The translations under genes were made by a program, and so were the position numbers. Below the pieces are notes generated by a model. That model was not told the origin of the DNA and did not search any database. It saw only the letters and a list, made by a program, of their open reading frames with translations. This document shows positions 1 through 9,440 of a DNA stretch of 64,000 bases, piece by piece. The stretch comes from Pseudochrobactrum sp. sp1633 (GTDB lineage Bacteria > Pseudomonadota > Alphaproteobacteria > Rhizobiales > Rhizobiaceae): positions 186,001 to 250,000 of the forward strand of contig NZ_JARRAE010000005.1 in assembly GCF_030376605.1 (NCBI RefSeq). The letters are read 5' to 3'. Every line of letters starts with the position of its first letter. The stretch's first letter is position 1.

Positions 1-1
1 G

Positions 2-2125
2 TTGAAAAAGCTCGGCTATAAATCCAGCTATATGGGTGCCAATCAAGGCGCTGCTGTTGCAGAGCCGGAAACCGAAGCCCATGTCTGCTCCGGCGATCAT
101 GACCACGATCACAGCCATCACGATCATGATCACGCAGGGCATGACCACAGCGATCACGATCATAAAGGCCATAGCCACGCTCACGCACATGAGCAGAAAC
201 AAGTGAAGGTCAAAGAGACCTCGCCCCTGCATATGCATGATCATGGCACTAATGAAGACAACAAGCCGTGGTGGCAGCAGGGCAAGGCCAAACTGACAAT
301 CGCCGCAGGCTCAGCGCTGGTTGCAGCCTATATTATCGGTCATTTCGTGCCGCAATATGCGCTTTATATCTTCTCCGCCGCTATGCTGGTGGGGCTGGTG
401 CCGATTGCCCGACGTGCTGTTGCCGGCGCCCGTTTCGGCACGCCGTTTTCCATTGAAACACTGATGACCGTTGCAGCCGTTGGCGCATTGTTTATCGGCG
501 CAGTGGAAGAAGCCGCAATGGTTGTCTTCCTGTTCCTGATCGGTGAACTGCTCGAAGGTGTTGCTGCACGGCGCGCCCGTAACTCCATTCGCGGCCTTGC
601 CGATCTGGTACCGAAAACCGCCCGCGTGGAAAAAGACGGCCAGATCATCGAGCAGGATGCGACAAGTCTTAGCGTAGGCACCATCATTATGGTGCGTCCG
701 GGTGACCGTATTGCCGCCGATGGTGAAGTTATCAGCGGCAACAGTGCGGTCAATGAAGCACCAGTTACCGGTGAAAGCACGCCTAAAAACAAAGAAGTCG
801 GCGACAAGGTTTTCGCAGGCACCATCAATGCTGACGCGGTTTTGCGAGTGAAAGTGACTGCCACTGCGCAGAACAATACCATTGCCCGCATCATCGCGCA
901 GGTTGAAGAAGCGCAGGAATCCAAAGCACCGACTGAGCGTTTTATCGACCGTTTCTCGGTCTGGTACACCCCTGCAGTGATGATCCTTGCCGCTCTGGTG
1001 GCAATTATACCGCCGCTTTTTGCCGGTGGTGACTGGAATGAATGGATCTATAAAGGTCTGGCTATTCTGCTGATCGGCTGTCCATGTGCTCTGGTTATTT
1101 CTACGCCTGCCGCGATTGCTGCCGGTCTTTCTTCCGGTGCCCGCCGTGGCCTGCTGATGAAGGGTGGCGCGGTTCTCGAAAGCGCAGGTCATGTAACAGC
1201 CGCAGCCTTTGACAAGACCGGCACGCTGACTGAAGGCAAACCGGTTGTCACAGACATTATCGCCTTTGGCAGTTCGGAAGAAGAAGTTCTCCGCTATGCA
1301 GCAGCAGTTGAACAAGGCTCAAGCCATCCGCTCGCTATTGCCATTCTCAAGGCTGCGGAAGACAAGAAACTGGCTCTGCCACAGGTACATGACGGCGCGG
1401 CTCTCGGAGGTAAAGGTGTATCCGGCACGGTTGACGGCAAGACCATTCTGCTGGCTTCACCTAAGGCTATCGCAGCAAAAACCTCGATCTCCGATGCAGA
1501 TCAAAAACGCATTGCCGATATGAATGATCAGGGCAAAACTGTCTCCCTGCTGATGATTGGCGATCAGCTTGCCGGTGGTATCGCTATGCGCGATGAGCCG
1601 CGTGAAGATGCACGTCAGGGTATTAAGGCTCTGCAGGCGCAGGGTATTCGAACCATCATGCTGACCGGTGACAACCGCCGCACAGCAGAAGCCATTGGCC
1701 GCGACCTCGGCATGGAAGTCCATGCGGAAATGATGCCGGAAGATAAACGCCGCATCGTTGGCGAACTGAAAGCCGGTAAACAGGTCGTTGCTAAAATCGG
1801 TGACGGTATCAACGATGCTCCGGCACTGGCCGCAGCCGATCTCGGCATTGCTATGGGCGGTGGCACGGATGTGGCACTGGAAACTGCCGATGCTGCGATC
1901 ATGCATGGCCGCGTGACAGATGTCGCACATATGATTGACCTGTCGAAAAGCACAATGGCGAATATCAAGCAGAATATTACGCTCGCCATTGGCCTGAAAG
2001 TGGTATTCCTGATTACCACCATTCTCGGCATTACCGGCCTGTGGCCAGCCATTCTGGCGGATACCGGTGCCACGGTTCTGGTGACAGCCAATGCCATGCG
2101 GCTGCTGCGCTGGAAACCGGCATAG
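2..2125 (+). CDS. Heavy-metal P1B-type ATPase (Zn/Cd/Co exporter, ZntA/CadA-like), 5' end cut by window
   Basis: This is an ATP-driven exporter of divalent soft-metal cations across the inner membrane. The visible 707 residues carry a His/Asp-rich stretch (about 32-63), the TGES actuator motif, the CPC metal-transport motif (about 360-362), the phosphorylated Asp in DKTGTLT (about 404), an SHPLA-type nucleotide-binding motif and the GDGIND hinge (about 601). CPC points to Zn/Cd/Pb/Co rather than Cu, but the exact metal is inference. The frame is open at the left edge. The first residues, KKLGYKSSYMG, look like the end of an HMA metal-binding domain, so the true start probably lies outside the window and the TTG at position 2 is only the first possible start seen. 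No regulator is visible beside it. Confidence 0.93.
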   Translation: MKKLGYKSSYMGANQGAAVAEPETEAHVCSGDHDHDHSHHDHDHAGHDHSDHDHKGHSHAHAHEQKQVKVKETSPLHMHDHGTNEDNKPWWQQGKAKLTIAAGSALVAAYIIGHFVPQYALYIFSAAMLVGLVPIARRAVAGARFGTPFSIETLMTVAAVGALFIGAVEEAAMVVFLFLIGELLEGVAARRARNSIRGLADLVPKTARVEKDGQIIEQDATSLSVGTIIMVRPGDRIAADGEVISGNSAVNEAPVTGESTPKNKEVGDKVFAGTINADAVLRVKVTATAQNNTIARIIAQVEEAQESKAPTERFIDRFSVWYTPAVMILAALVAIIPPLFAGGDWNEWIYKGLAILLIGCPCALVISTPAAIAAGLSSGARRGLLMKGGAVLESAGHVTAAAFDKTGTLTEGKPVVTDIIAFGSSEEEVLRYAAAVEQGSSHPLAIAILKAAEDKKLALPQVHDGAALGGKGVSGTVDGKTILLASPKAIAAKTSISDADQKRIADMNDQGKTVSLLMIGDQLAGGIAMRDEPREDARQGIKALQAQGIRTIMLTGDNRRTAEAIGRDLGMEVHAEMMPEDKRRIVGELKAGKQVVAKIGDGINDAPALAAADLGIAMGGGTDVALETADAAIMHGRVTDVAHMIDLSKSTMANIKQNITLAIGLKVVFLITTILGITGLWPAILADTGATVLVTANAMRLLRWKPA

Positions 2126-2140
2126 TTCCCAAGACGAAAA

Positions 2141-2167
2141 AGGGCACCAAATGGTGCCCTTTTTTTA
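2141..2167. terminator. Rho-independent terminator between convergent genes
   Basis: The inverted repeat AGGGCACC-aaat-GGTGCCCT is followed by a T run on the + strand and preceded by an A run. It can therefore end both the P-type ATPase transcript and the converging lysR transcript, whose stop codons lie 16 and 6 bases away. Confidence 0.85.
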
Positions 2168-2172
2168 TAGAA

Positions 2173-3099
2173 CTATGTCAGGCTGTAATCCGTCTCTTCC
2201 CGCGCCAGCTTGGTATATTCTGCTCCCAGAAAATCCAGAAGCGAACGCACCGACGGCAGCAAACCGCGACGCGACGGAAAAGCCGCATGGAGAATACCAG
2301 CGCGCGGTGCCCATTCCGGCAGCACATCCACCAGCCGCCCTTCCCGCAGATCCTCACGAATAACCATTGTCGGCAACTGGCACACACCAAGACCCTGCAA
2401 TGCCGCCATGCGCAACGCTACCATATCCTCTGTCATCAGGCGTGGTTTATGATGCACGCGGGCGGTAGCGCCCTCTGCATTTTCCAGACACCACTCATGG
2501 TCTGCGCGCTGCGGATCCCATGCCAGACTGGGCAGTGCCGCCAGATCGGCTGGCACCAGAGCCCGCTTGAAATCTGCGATCACAGACGGACTGGCAACAA
2601 GACGCTGCGGACTGTCAGCCAGTTTGCGGATCACCAAATCGCTGTCATCAAGCGGCGGGAACCGCACGCGGATTGCCAGATCAAAGCCTTCCCGCAACAC
2701 ATCAACGCGGCGGTTGGTGCTTTCCAGCAGCACGTCAACCTTCGGGTTTTCTTTCATGAAGCGGGCAATCAGATCGCCGATCTGAAAATAAATCATGGAG
2801 GAAGGACAGCTCACCCGTACCACACCTTGCGGCTCCGAGCGCATGCGGTCAATGACTTCCTGTGCAGCTTCCGCTTCAACCAGCATGGCCACACAATGGC
2901 GGTAATATTCCTGCCCGATATCTGTCACCGCAAAATGACGGGTCGTGCGCTGGATCAGCCGCACGCCAAGGCTTTCCTCCAGCAGGCCGATACGGCGGCT
3001 CAGACGGGAACGTGGCATATTCAGCTTGCGCGCTGCCGCAGCAAAGCCATTCTGCTCCACCACAACAACAAAAAATCTCAGATCATTCAGATCCTGCAT
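2173..3099 (-). CDS. LysR-family transcriptional regulator
   Basis: About 308 residues with an N-terminal winged helix-turn-helix (roughly residues 1-60, with the RRIGLLEESLGVRL pattern) and a C-terminal effector-binding domain. I chose the ATG at 3099 because it gives the family-typical MQDLNDLRFF start and has an AGGGAG site 7 bases upstream; an ATG 21 bases earlier is possible. It is divergent from the pirin gene across 191 bp. LysR proteins commonly control the divergent neighbour, so pirin and the following hydrolase are the likely targets (inference). The effector is unknown. Confidence 0.9.
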   Translation of the reverse strand: MQDLNDLRFFVVVVEQNGFAAAARKLNMPRSRLSRRIGLLEESLGVRLIQRTTRHFAVTDIGQEYYRHCVAMLVEAEAAQEVIDRMRSEPQGVVRVSCPSSMIYFQIGDLIARFMKENPKVDVLLESTNRRVDVLREGFDLAIRVRFPPLDDSDLVIRKLADSPQRLVASPSVIADFKRALVPADLAALPSLAWDPQRADHEWCLENAEGATARVHHKPRLMTEDMVALRMAALQGLGVCQLPTMVIREDLREGRLVDVLPEWAPRAGILHAAFPSRRGLLPSVRSLLDFLGAEYTKLAREETDYSLT

Positions 3100-3290
3100 G
3101 GAAACTCCCTGAGTCATCACCTGATAGGGGAAATATAGCCGTATTATAATAAAGCGCTACGGTATTGTCTCATATTTCAGACATTGTAGTGCATTTTTAC
3201 CGACTACCGCATTTTTTGTCCTGTTCATATCTTCCTGTTAACCGACGCTCACACAGCAATCGCTGAAGAGCTTTCATCAGGAGACAGACA

Positions 3291-4160
3291 ATGAGAAAGG
3301 TATTAGGGGTATACAGCAGCCCGCGCCCGCACTGGGTCGGTGACGGCTTTCCTGTACGCTCACTGTTTTCCCACGCCAGCCACGGTGAGCATGTCAGCCC
3401 GTTTCTGATGCTCGACTATGCGGGCCCTGCAAATTTCACACCTGCCGAGCATCCGCGGGGTGTTGGCATTCATCCCCATCGCGGTTTTGAGACAGTCACT
3501 CTTGTTTATCAGGGTGAAGTCGAACATCGGGATTCAACAGGAAATGGCGGGGTAATAGCCCCCGGTGACGTGCAATGGATGACTGCTGCAAAAGGCATTC
3601 TCCACGAGGAATTTCACTCCCGCGCATTTACCGAACAGGGCGGAACGCTGCAAATGGTTCAGCTCTGGGTGAACCTGCCTGCAAAAGATAAAAATGCCGA
3701 GCCCGGCTATCAAAGCCTGCTCAAGACACAAATTCCTGTCGTTGCGCTTAACGACAAGGCCGGAACTTTGCGGGTTATCGCCGGCGCTTTCGGCAAAACA
3801 CAAGGCCCTGCCCGTACATTCACACCCCTTAATCTGTGGGATGTGCAGCTCAGGCAAGACAGCGCAACAACACTGACAATTCCCGAAAGCCACACGGCAA
3901 TGCTGGTTATTATCAGCGGCACAGTCGTGATCAACAATGACAAGCAAGCGGGTGAAGCCCAGCTTGTTCTGCTGGATTGTGATGGCACAGATGTCCGGAT
4001 TGAAGCCAGTAATGATGCTTCTTTCCTGGTTCTCAGCGGGGAACCAATTCATGAGCCGGTCGTTATGCAAGGACCGTTTGTCATGAATAGTGCTGAGGAA
4101 ATCAGCGCTGCAATTCGCGACTTTCAGAGTGGTCGCTTCGGAACAATACCAGCTTCATGA
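3291..4160 (+). CDS. Pirin family protein
   Basis: A 289-residue bicupin of the pirin family. The four expected metal ligands are visible: H61 and H63 in HPHRGFET, then H105 and E107 in ILHEE, matching the spacing of characterised pirins. Bacterial pirins include quercetinase-like dioxygenases and redox-responsive proteins; which applies here cannot be told. The start is supported by AGGAG 9 bases upstream. It lies 117 bp before an isochorismatase-fold hydrolase on the same strand and is divergent from a LysR regulator, suggesting a small electrophile- or stress-responsive unit. Confidence 0.92.
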   Translation: MRKVLGVYSSPRPHWVGDGFPVRSLFSHASHGEHVSPFLMLDYAGPANFTPAEHPRGVGIHPHRGFETVTLVYQGEVEHRDSTGNGGVIAPGDVQWMTAAKGILHEEFHSRAFTEQGGTLQMVQLWVNLPAKDKNAEPGYQSLLKTQIPVVALNDKAGTLRVIAGAFGKTQGPARTFTPLNLWDVQLRQDSATTLTIPESHTAMLVIISGTVVINNDKQAGEAQLVLLDCDGTDVRIEASNDASFLVLSGEPIHEPVVMQGPFVMNSAEEISAAIRDFQSGRFGTIPAS

Positions 4161-4277
4161 CCGGATTTATCCGGGCATGCTCTGCCGGCCTCACACTGCC
4201 CCCCAGCTTCGTGAGACCGGCAGATGATGAATGCTATCCAAATTCCAACCTCAACGTAACTTCAAGGAGAGACTAAA

Positions 4278-4967
4278 ATGAACATTCCAGCGACCATTGC
4301 TAACTTCAACGGCAAACGTCCGGTTATTGATCCGGAAGATGCAGTTATGCTGCTGATCGACCATCAGAGCGGCTTGTTCCAGACCGTTGGCGACATGCCG
4401 ATGACCGAACTGCGTGCACATGCAACCGCGCTGGCCAAGATTGCAACTCTGGCCAAAATTCCGGTTATCACAACCGCATCTGTTCCGCAGGGACCAAACG
4501 GCCCTCTTATTCCGGAAATTCATGAAAATGCGCCGCATGCGCAATATGTTGCCCGCAAAGGCGAAATCAATGCATGGGACAATCCGGACTTTGTGGCTGC
4601 GGTTAAAGCCACCGGTCGCAAAACACTGATTATTGCCGGTACAATCACCAGCGTTTGCATGGCCTTCCCGTCAATTTCCGCTGTTTATGACGGCTATAAG
4701 GTTTTTGCCGTGGTTGATGCCTCGGGCACTTATTCCAAAATGGCACAGGAAATCACGCTGGCACGCGTTACTCAGGCAGGCGTTATTCCTATGGACACCG
4801 CAGCCGTGGCTTCAGAAATTCAGCGCACATGGAACCGTGAAGATGCAGCCGAATGGGCAAAAGTCTATACGCTGATCTTCCCTCCATATCAGTTGCTGAT
4901 CGAAAGCTACGCTAAAGCGCAGGAAGTTGTCACAAAACACGAAGTTCTGGACTCAATGCGTAAGTAA
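4278..4967 (+). CDS. Isochorismatase-family cysteine hydrolase (YcaC-like)
   Basis: A 229-residue single-domain hydrolase of the isochorismatase superfamily. The sequence shows the catalytic Asp in LLIDHQ (D28), a basic [11 protein letters not shown] segment near 92-102 that should carry the catalytic Lys, and the nucleophilic Cys in TSVCMAF (C127). Overall it resembles E. coli YcaC, whose physiological substrate is unknown. The start has an AAGGAGAG site 8 bases upstream. It follows the pirin gene in the same direction and is closed by a strong terminator, so the two probably share regulation by the upstream LysR protein. Confidence 0.9.
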   Translation: MNIPATIANFNGKRPVIDPEDAVMLLIDHQSGLFQTVGDMPMTELRAHATALAKIATLAKIPVITTASVPQGPNGPLIPEIHENAPHAQYVARKGEINAWDNPDFVAAVKATGRKTLIIAGTITSVCMAFPSISAVYDGYKVFAVVDASGTYSKMAQEITLARVTQAGVIPMDTAAVASEIQRTWNREDAAEWAKVYTLIFPPYQLLIESYAKAQEVVTKHEVLDSMRK

Positions 4968-4984
4968 TCCGCAGAAGCTTTATT

Positions 4985-5027
4985 GAAGGTGGCCGCAGGA
5001 CAGGATTGTTCTGCGGCCACCTTCATT
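4985..5027. terminator. Bidirectional terminator
   Basis: A long perfect stem (GAAGGTGGCCGCAG pairing with CTGCGGCCACCTTC, 12-base loop) lies between the convergent hydrolase and MATE genes, with short T-rich flanks. Confidence 0.75.
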
Positions 5028-5030
5028 TAA

Positions 5031-6422
5031 TCATATATAGACAACATTACTCAGGCTATCACGGCGCAGCCATCGCTGTGTCATCAGCACCGCAACAATA
5101 GCAAGCCCTGTCGCCAAGCCGATCCACACACCGACACCTTCGAAATTGAAGGTAAAGGCCAGTAATGCACCAAGCGGCAGCCCCACACCCCAATAGCCGA
5201 GCAGCGCCAGAAACATCGGAATGCGCGTATCACGCAATCCGCGCAGCATACCCGCCGCCACGGCCTGCGCACCGTCAACAATCTGAAACAATGCTGCAAA
5301 TGCCAGAAATGACACGCAAAGCCGGATCACTTCGGCATTGGCCGGATCATTAATGTCCAAAAACGCACTGATAAAGACTTTAGGGATCAGGATCATCATC
5401 AAACCCATAAAGCCCATAAAGCCCACACCCAGCGCATAGGCGCTCCATCCGGCATAGGTCACCGCCTCGCGATTGCCCGCACCATAGGCACGTCCGACCC
5501 GAACAGTTGCCACTTGCCCAAAGCCAAGAGGGATCATGAAACTCAGAGAAGCGATCTGCATTGCCACCGCATGAGCGGCCAGCGATGTCGGGCTGATTTT
5601 ACCCATCATCAACACGGCGGCGTAGAAAATTGTCGTCTCAAAAGCGAATGTCAGCGCCATTGGCAAACCGATGCGCCACAATTCAACAAAACGCGGCCAG
5701 TCCGGACGCCAGAAACGACCGAACAGACGATAGCGGCGGAATTTCTTATGAGTACTGACAACAACAACCAACCCTAGGAACATCATCCAGCTGGAGGCAG
5801 TGGTCGCAATACCGGCACCGCGTATGCCCATTTCCGGCATGCCGAACTTACCGAAAATCAGGCTGTAAGCAGCAATTGCGTTGAAAACAATCGCGAATGC
5901 AGCAATCAGCAATGTCCAGAGCGGACGTTCCATCGCAGCCAGAAATGAGCGCAGACCAATATAACCGAGATATGGCAGCATGGCCCATTGCAGCGTATGC
6001 ATCATCTGCACAGAATGTGCGGCAATATCAGGACGCTGCCCCATAAACAGGAACACGTCTTCTGCATGCCAGAGCAATATCCAGAACGGAACACAGACGA
6101 TAATCGCTGTCCAGAATCCCTGACGCACAGTGCGGCGCACATCGCGCACAGAATGCCGGTTGCGGCCAAGCGCCATCGCCATCATCGGCAGCGTGGCGGA
6201 AACCAGCCCCATACAGAAAATCATCATCGAATGATAAAAACTGGTGGTGAGCACGGCAGCCGCCAGCGTATCGGCACCGAGGCGTCCGATCAGGATCACA
6301 TCCGTGGCTGTGAGCGCTGCCTGCGAAAGATTTGTAAAAATCAGCGGCCAGCCGAGTTTGAATGAGGCAAATATTTCCCTGCCCCAGCGGTTGCCGGTAT
6401 TTGTCTGCGTAATTGCAGTCAT
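5031..6422 (-). CDS. MATE family multidrug/Na+ efflux protein (NorM-like)
   Basis: A 463-residue polytopic membrane protein with the two six-helix halves of MATE transporters. It opens with a FKLGWPLIFTNLSQAALTA segment, as in NorM, and also has MSQRWLRRD-like basic loops. Such proteins export cationic drugs or other organic cations against an H+ or Na+ gradient; the substrate here is unknown. The ATG at 6422 is preceded by GGGAGG 8 bases upstream. It appears monocistronic: the next gene on this strand ends at 6696, some 270 bp upstream of this start. Confidence 0.93.
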   Translation of the reverse strand: MTAITQTNTGNRWGREIFASFKLGWPLIFTNLSQAALTATDVILIGRLGADTLAAAVLTTSFYHSMMIFCMGLVSATLPMMAMALGRNRHSVRDVRRTVRQGFWTAIIVCVPFWILLWHAEDVFLFMGQRPDIAAHSVQMMHTLQWAMLPYLGYIGLRSFLAAMERPLWTLLIAAFAIVFNAIAAYSLIFGKFGMPEMGIRGAGIATTASSWMMFLGLVVVVSTHKKFRRYRLFGRFWRPDWPRFVELWRIGLPMALTFAFETTIFYAAVLMMGKISPTSLAAHAVAMQIASLSFMIPLGFGQVATVRVGRAYGAGNREAVTYAGWSAYALGVGFMGFMGLMMILIPKVFISAFLDINDPANAEVIRLCVSFLAFAALFQIVDGAQAVAAGMLRGLRDTRIPMFLALLGYWGVGLPLGALLAFTFNFEGVGVWIGLATGLAIVAVLMTQRWLRRDSLSNVVYI

Positions 6423-6695
6423 GTTCAGCCGCCTCCCGACAGCTTTTCCGGTTAGAACCGGCCTTACAAAGTATTTTCCGGCCTGACTGCCTCAGGAAAA
6501 CACTCTCATTTTTGTTATGGTATATTCGCAAGCAGTTTCCGGACAAAAGAGCCGGCGCTTATCGTTGAGAACCATGCTGTATCATGCCGGCTCATGAAGA
6601 TCGAGAGCGATCTGAAGAAACACTAAAATGTAACGAGCCGCAAAGCTGTTGTGCTCTGCGGCCCGCAATATTCAAAAAGCAGCGCTTATCCGCGA

Positions 6696-7985
6696 TTAGT
6701 GCACATAGGCAAAGCGGATGACAAACAGCGCCGCAACGATCCATGTTGCCGGATGAATAACCCGCCATTTGCCCGAACCGGCCTTCAGCACAACATAGCT
6801 GATGAAGCCGAATGCCAGACCATTCGCAATCGAATAGGTGAACGGAATGCCGAGTGCTGTCAGTGCAGCAGGCGCAGCTTCAGTTACATCATCCCATTCG
6901 ATTTCAGACATTTCACGCATCATCAGACAGGCGACATAAATCAGCGCCGGTGCTGTTGCATAGGCAGGAACGGAACCCGCCAGAGGTGAGATGAACAATG
7001 CAGCGAGGAACAGCACAGCAATAACCAGTGCGGTCAGACCTGTACGGCCGCCAGCCTGAACGCCCGAAGCGCTTTCAACATAAGCGGTTGTCGAGCTTGT
7101 ACCGATCAGCGAGCCGCCGATAATTGCGGTGCTGTCGGCGAACAAAGCGCGGTTCAGACGGTTTGGCTTGCCTTCAGGAATAAGGCCTGCACGCTTGCTC
7201 ACACCGATCAGGGTGCCGGTTGCGTCAAAGACTTCAACCAGTACGAAAACCAGAATAACCTGCAGGAAGCCCACATGCAGAGCGCCCATAATATCGAGCT
7301 GCATGAATGTTGGCATCAGGCTCGGAGGCGCAGAGAACACACCCTGAAACTGGCTGACACCAAGCATGATGGACAGAACAGTCACAACCAGAATACCGAT
7401 CAGGATTGCGCCGCGCACTTTCAGCGCATCGAGCACAGCCATCACGAAGAAGCCGAAAATCGCCAGCAGAGGGCCGGTTTTGGTTAGGTCACCAAGGGTG
7501 ATGAAGGTTGCTTCACTGCCGACAATGATGCCGGAGCTTTTCATACCAACCAGTGCAAGGAACATGCCGATACCGACAGCAATCGCACTACGCAGGGATT
7601 TCGGAATGCCGTCAACCAGCCAGCTGCGAATGCCGGAAATGGTGAGAACAAAGAAGATAACGCCGGAAATAAAGACGGCGCCCAGTGCCTGCTGCCATGT
7701 AAAGCCCATAACGCCGACAACGGTGAAAGCGAAAAACGCGTTCAGCCCCATACCTGGCGCCATACCGATCGGCCAGTTGGCAACAAATGCCATAACAATC
7801 GAGCCAAGCGCCGCAGCAAGACAGGTTGCGACGAAAATCGCATTCCGGTCCATACCCGTCGATGACAGAATGTCAGGATTGACAAAAATGATATAGGACA
7901 TTGTCAGGAACGTTGTCAGACCTGCCAGCACTTCCGTGCGCACATTGGTCTTATGTTCCTGTAATTTAAAAAGCTTTTCCAGCAT
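6696..7985 (-). CDS. NCS2-family purine permease (guanine/hypoxanthine type)
   Basis: A 429-residue permease with about 12-14 membrane segments. It begins MLEKLFKLQEHKTNVRTEV, with the AGLTTFLTMSYIIFVNP signature of the AzgA/PbuG/GhxP branch of NCS2 transporters, and keeps the GMAPGMGLNAFFAF segment. By family it takes up hypoxanthine, guanine or adenine in symport with H+; substrate preference is inferred. A GGGAG site lies 6-7 bases before the ATG. A leader of over 100 bp with a terminator-like hairpin precedes it (separate entry), hinting at transcriptional attenuation. Purine salvage genes guaA and guaB lie elsewhere in the window. Confidence 0.92.
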   Translation of the reverse strand: MLEKLFKLQEHKTNVRTEVLAGLTTFLTMSYIIFVNPDILSSTGMDRNAIFVATCLAAALGSIVMAFVANWPIGMAPGMGLNAFFAFTVVGVMGFTWQQALGAVFISGVIFFVLTISGIRSWLVDGIPKSLRSAIAVGIGMFLALVGMKSSGIIVGSEATFITLGDLTKTGPLLAIFGFFVMAVLDALKVRGAILIGILVVTVLSIMLGVSQFQGVFSAPPSLMPTFMQLDIMGALHVGFLQVILVFVLVEVFDATGTLIGVSKRAGLIPEGKPNRLNRALFADSTAIIGGSLIGTSSTTAYVESASGVQAGGRTGLTALVIAVLFLAALFISPLAGSVPAYATAPALIYVACLMMREMSEIEWDDVTEAAPAALTALGIPFTYSIANGLAFGFISYVVLKAGSGKWRVIHPATWIVAALFVIRFAYVH

Positions 7986-8319
7986 GGGTGCTCCCTGTCA
8001 GTCTTTTTGAAAAGGCAACCTGACGTTTTGCAAATGAATTGCCTCCTCACAAATTCCTGATACCGAAAGGCTGCTGAGGACTGCGGGAGACGACCTGTTT
8101 TATAGCGCCTGATCAGACGGGATAAAACAATGCCACATTTTTGCCATTATCAGATAAGCTGCATGGCGTAAATGCAAACGCCCTGTTTTCCCCTGATCCG
8201 GAGACTTTATGCACCGGAACTCGCTGCCAAAGCAGATTTTTGACTGAAATTTCGGGTAAAGCAGCACAGTTCAGAGGTCAAACACCCTGTGTAATTTTTC
8301 TGAGAACCGGCTCCCGCCT
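7986..8319 (-). promoter_or_regulatory. Leader/intergenic region of the purine permease with terminator-like hairpin
   Basis: This 334-bp stretch has no convincing gene. On the minus strand, just upstream of the permease ribosome binding site, AGGCAA (8044-8039) can pair with TTGCCT (8018-8013) and is followed by TTTT (8013-8010). A terminator-like hairpin inside the leader of a purine transporter suggests attenuation or a riboswitch. I could not match the upstream part (about 8045-8110) to the classical purine riboswitch consensus. The stem is only 6 bp and the T run short, so this is tentative. Confidence 0.3.
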
Positions 8320-9228
8320 TTATTCGGCTACCACATTTTGTAATTTCATAATCTGCTGCTTTTCATATGTCTTATAGGCCAGCACCAGAGAAAAGAAGAA
8401 AACAGATACGAGTGCTGCCGCATAAGGCAATTGCGGCACAAACTGTGCGGGAAAAACAAAAGGCAGCAGCGGAAAAGCATAGGCAGCGGGAATCCGCGCC
8501 TGAAACAAGCGCAGCAACCCGTAAATCAAGGCCATATCAAGCGCCACAATCAGCAGCCAGTTATCCAGCATCATAAACAGCACCGTACCAATGACGGCTG
8601 ACAGGGTCAGAACCACAATCTGCTTCACCGCCATTTTGCGCATATACATCGGCATTTGCAGCGATTCATAAACCACGACGGTAACAGGCGGGATAATGGC
8701 CATTTGCGGATAACCGGCAAAGACAACGATGATGATCCACGCCAGATGCAGAGCCAGATAAACCAGCATATATTTATATTTCACCGGCGCATGACGCGGC
8801 ACGCCTTCATTCAGTTTAAACAGGTAAACGCCAAGCATCAGCACAAAAGTCGTGGCAAAAATGGCCATGAGAAATGTAAAATGCGTTGCATTGGTCACAA
8901 TCGGCAGCAAGCCGGTTGCCAAAGCCGGTGCCAGATTACTCTGCATCACCCGCATCACCGTGAGCATAAGCACCAGCACAATGATGATTTTTGCAATATA
9001 AGAAATTTCCAGCAGATTAACCGCAAAGCCCAGAATGGCTGTAAGCGATGGCATGATGAAGATTTTTTCCGGCTGTCGGAGCCAGCTCTTTTCCCGCCAT
9101 ACCCATAATGCCACTGCCATAGCTGCAATCTCTGGCAAGATGATTTCGGCATCCTTAAAAATAATAGCGGCCAAAACCATCAGGAGAATGAAACCGAAAG
9201 CAGCAGCGTTGGACAGTATTGATTTCAT
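8320..9228 (-). CDS. Integral membrane protein of unknown function
   Basis: About 302 residues, nearly all hydrophobic, with roughly nine or ten predicted membrane helices separated by short basic loops. The helix-loop pattern and a few segments (LAPALATGLLPIVTN, PPVTVVVYESLQMP) recall HPP/FUSC-like small transport families, but I do not recognise it with confidence and assign no function. The start is uncertain: the ATG at 9228 gives the cleanest N-terminus (MKSILSN) but has no clear ribosome site; the ATG at 9252 has GGAAA upstream, and a TTG at 9318 is also in frame. It ends in a short charged tail (KTYEKQQIMKLQNVVAE). Confidence 0.7.
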   Translation of the reverse strand: MKSILSNAAAFGFILLMVLAAIIFKDAEIILPEIAAMAVALWVWREKSWLRQPEKIFIMPSLTAILGFAVNLLEISYIAKIIIVLVLMLTVMRVMQSNLAPALATGLLPIVTNATHFTFLMAIFATTFVLMLGVYLFKLNEGVPRHAPVKYKYMLVYLALHLAWIIIVVFAGYPQMAIIPPVTVVVYESLQMPMYMRKMAVKQIVVLTLSAVIGTVLFMMLDNWLLIVALDMALIYGLLRLFQARIPAAYAFPLLPFVFPAQFVPQLPYAAALVSVFFFSLVLAYKTYEKQQIMKLQNVVAE

Positions 9229-9320
9229 ATTTTCAGATTGCGCAAACAGCATTGCTTTTCCGTATTTCCGCCAGAAATGGCTCTGACACCCCGCCACAAC
9301 AAAACCTATGAATCGCAAAT

Positions 9321-9372
9321 CAGAGCAGATTCGACAACAGAGCTTGCGCGCTCTGCGGTCAAAACTGCTCTG
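9321..9372. repeat. Nested intergenic palindrome (AGAGC family)
   Basis: CAGAGCAG at 9321-9328 pairs with CTGCTCTG at 9365-9372, enclosing a second inverted repeat, CAGAGC...GCTCTG, at 9338-9354. The AGAGC/GCTCT ends match other palindromes in this window at 16783, 55589, 58103 and 62638. Confidence 0.6.
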
Positions 9373-9400
9373 ATTATCATCACAAGTACTTGATGTGTAT

Positions 9401-9433
9401 TGCAGGTGTGCAGGCTAGCTGATCACACCTGCA
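9401..9433. other. Hairpin downstream of alpha/beta hydrolase
   Basis: TGCAGGTGTG pairs with CACACCTGCA across a 13-base loop, just past the stop of the hydrolase gene on the minus strand. There is no T run, so it may stabilise the transcript end or act as a weak terminator. Confidence 0.5.
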
Positions 9434-9440
9434 ACATATT

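Noticed and set aside
90-200. Apparent short tandem DNA repeats (CACGATCATGATCAC-like)
   Set aside because: They encode the His/Asp-rich metal-binding stretch of the ATPase in frame; no separate repeat element is needed.
311-1315. Long open frame of 334 codons on the minus strand inside the P-type ATPase gene
   Set aside because: The + strand frame has all ATPase motifs; the antisense product is Cys/His/Asn-rich with no domain, as expected of a shadow frame.
7986-8120. Classical purine riboswitch upstream of the permease
   Set aside because: I could not find the conserved junction and loop-loop sequences of that class; only a generic terminator-like hairpin is visible.
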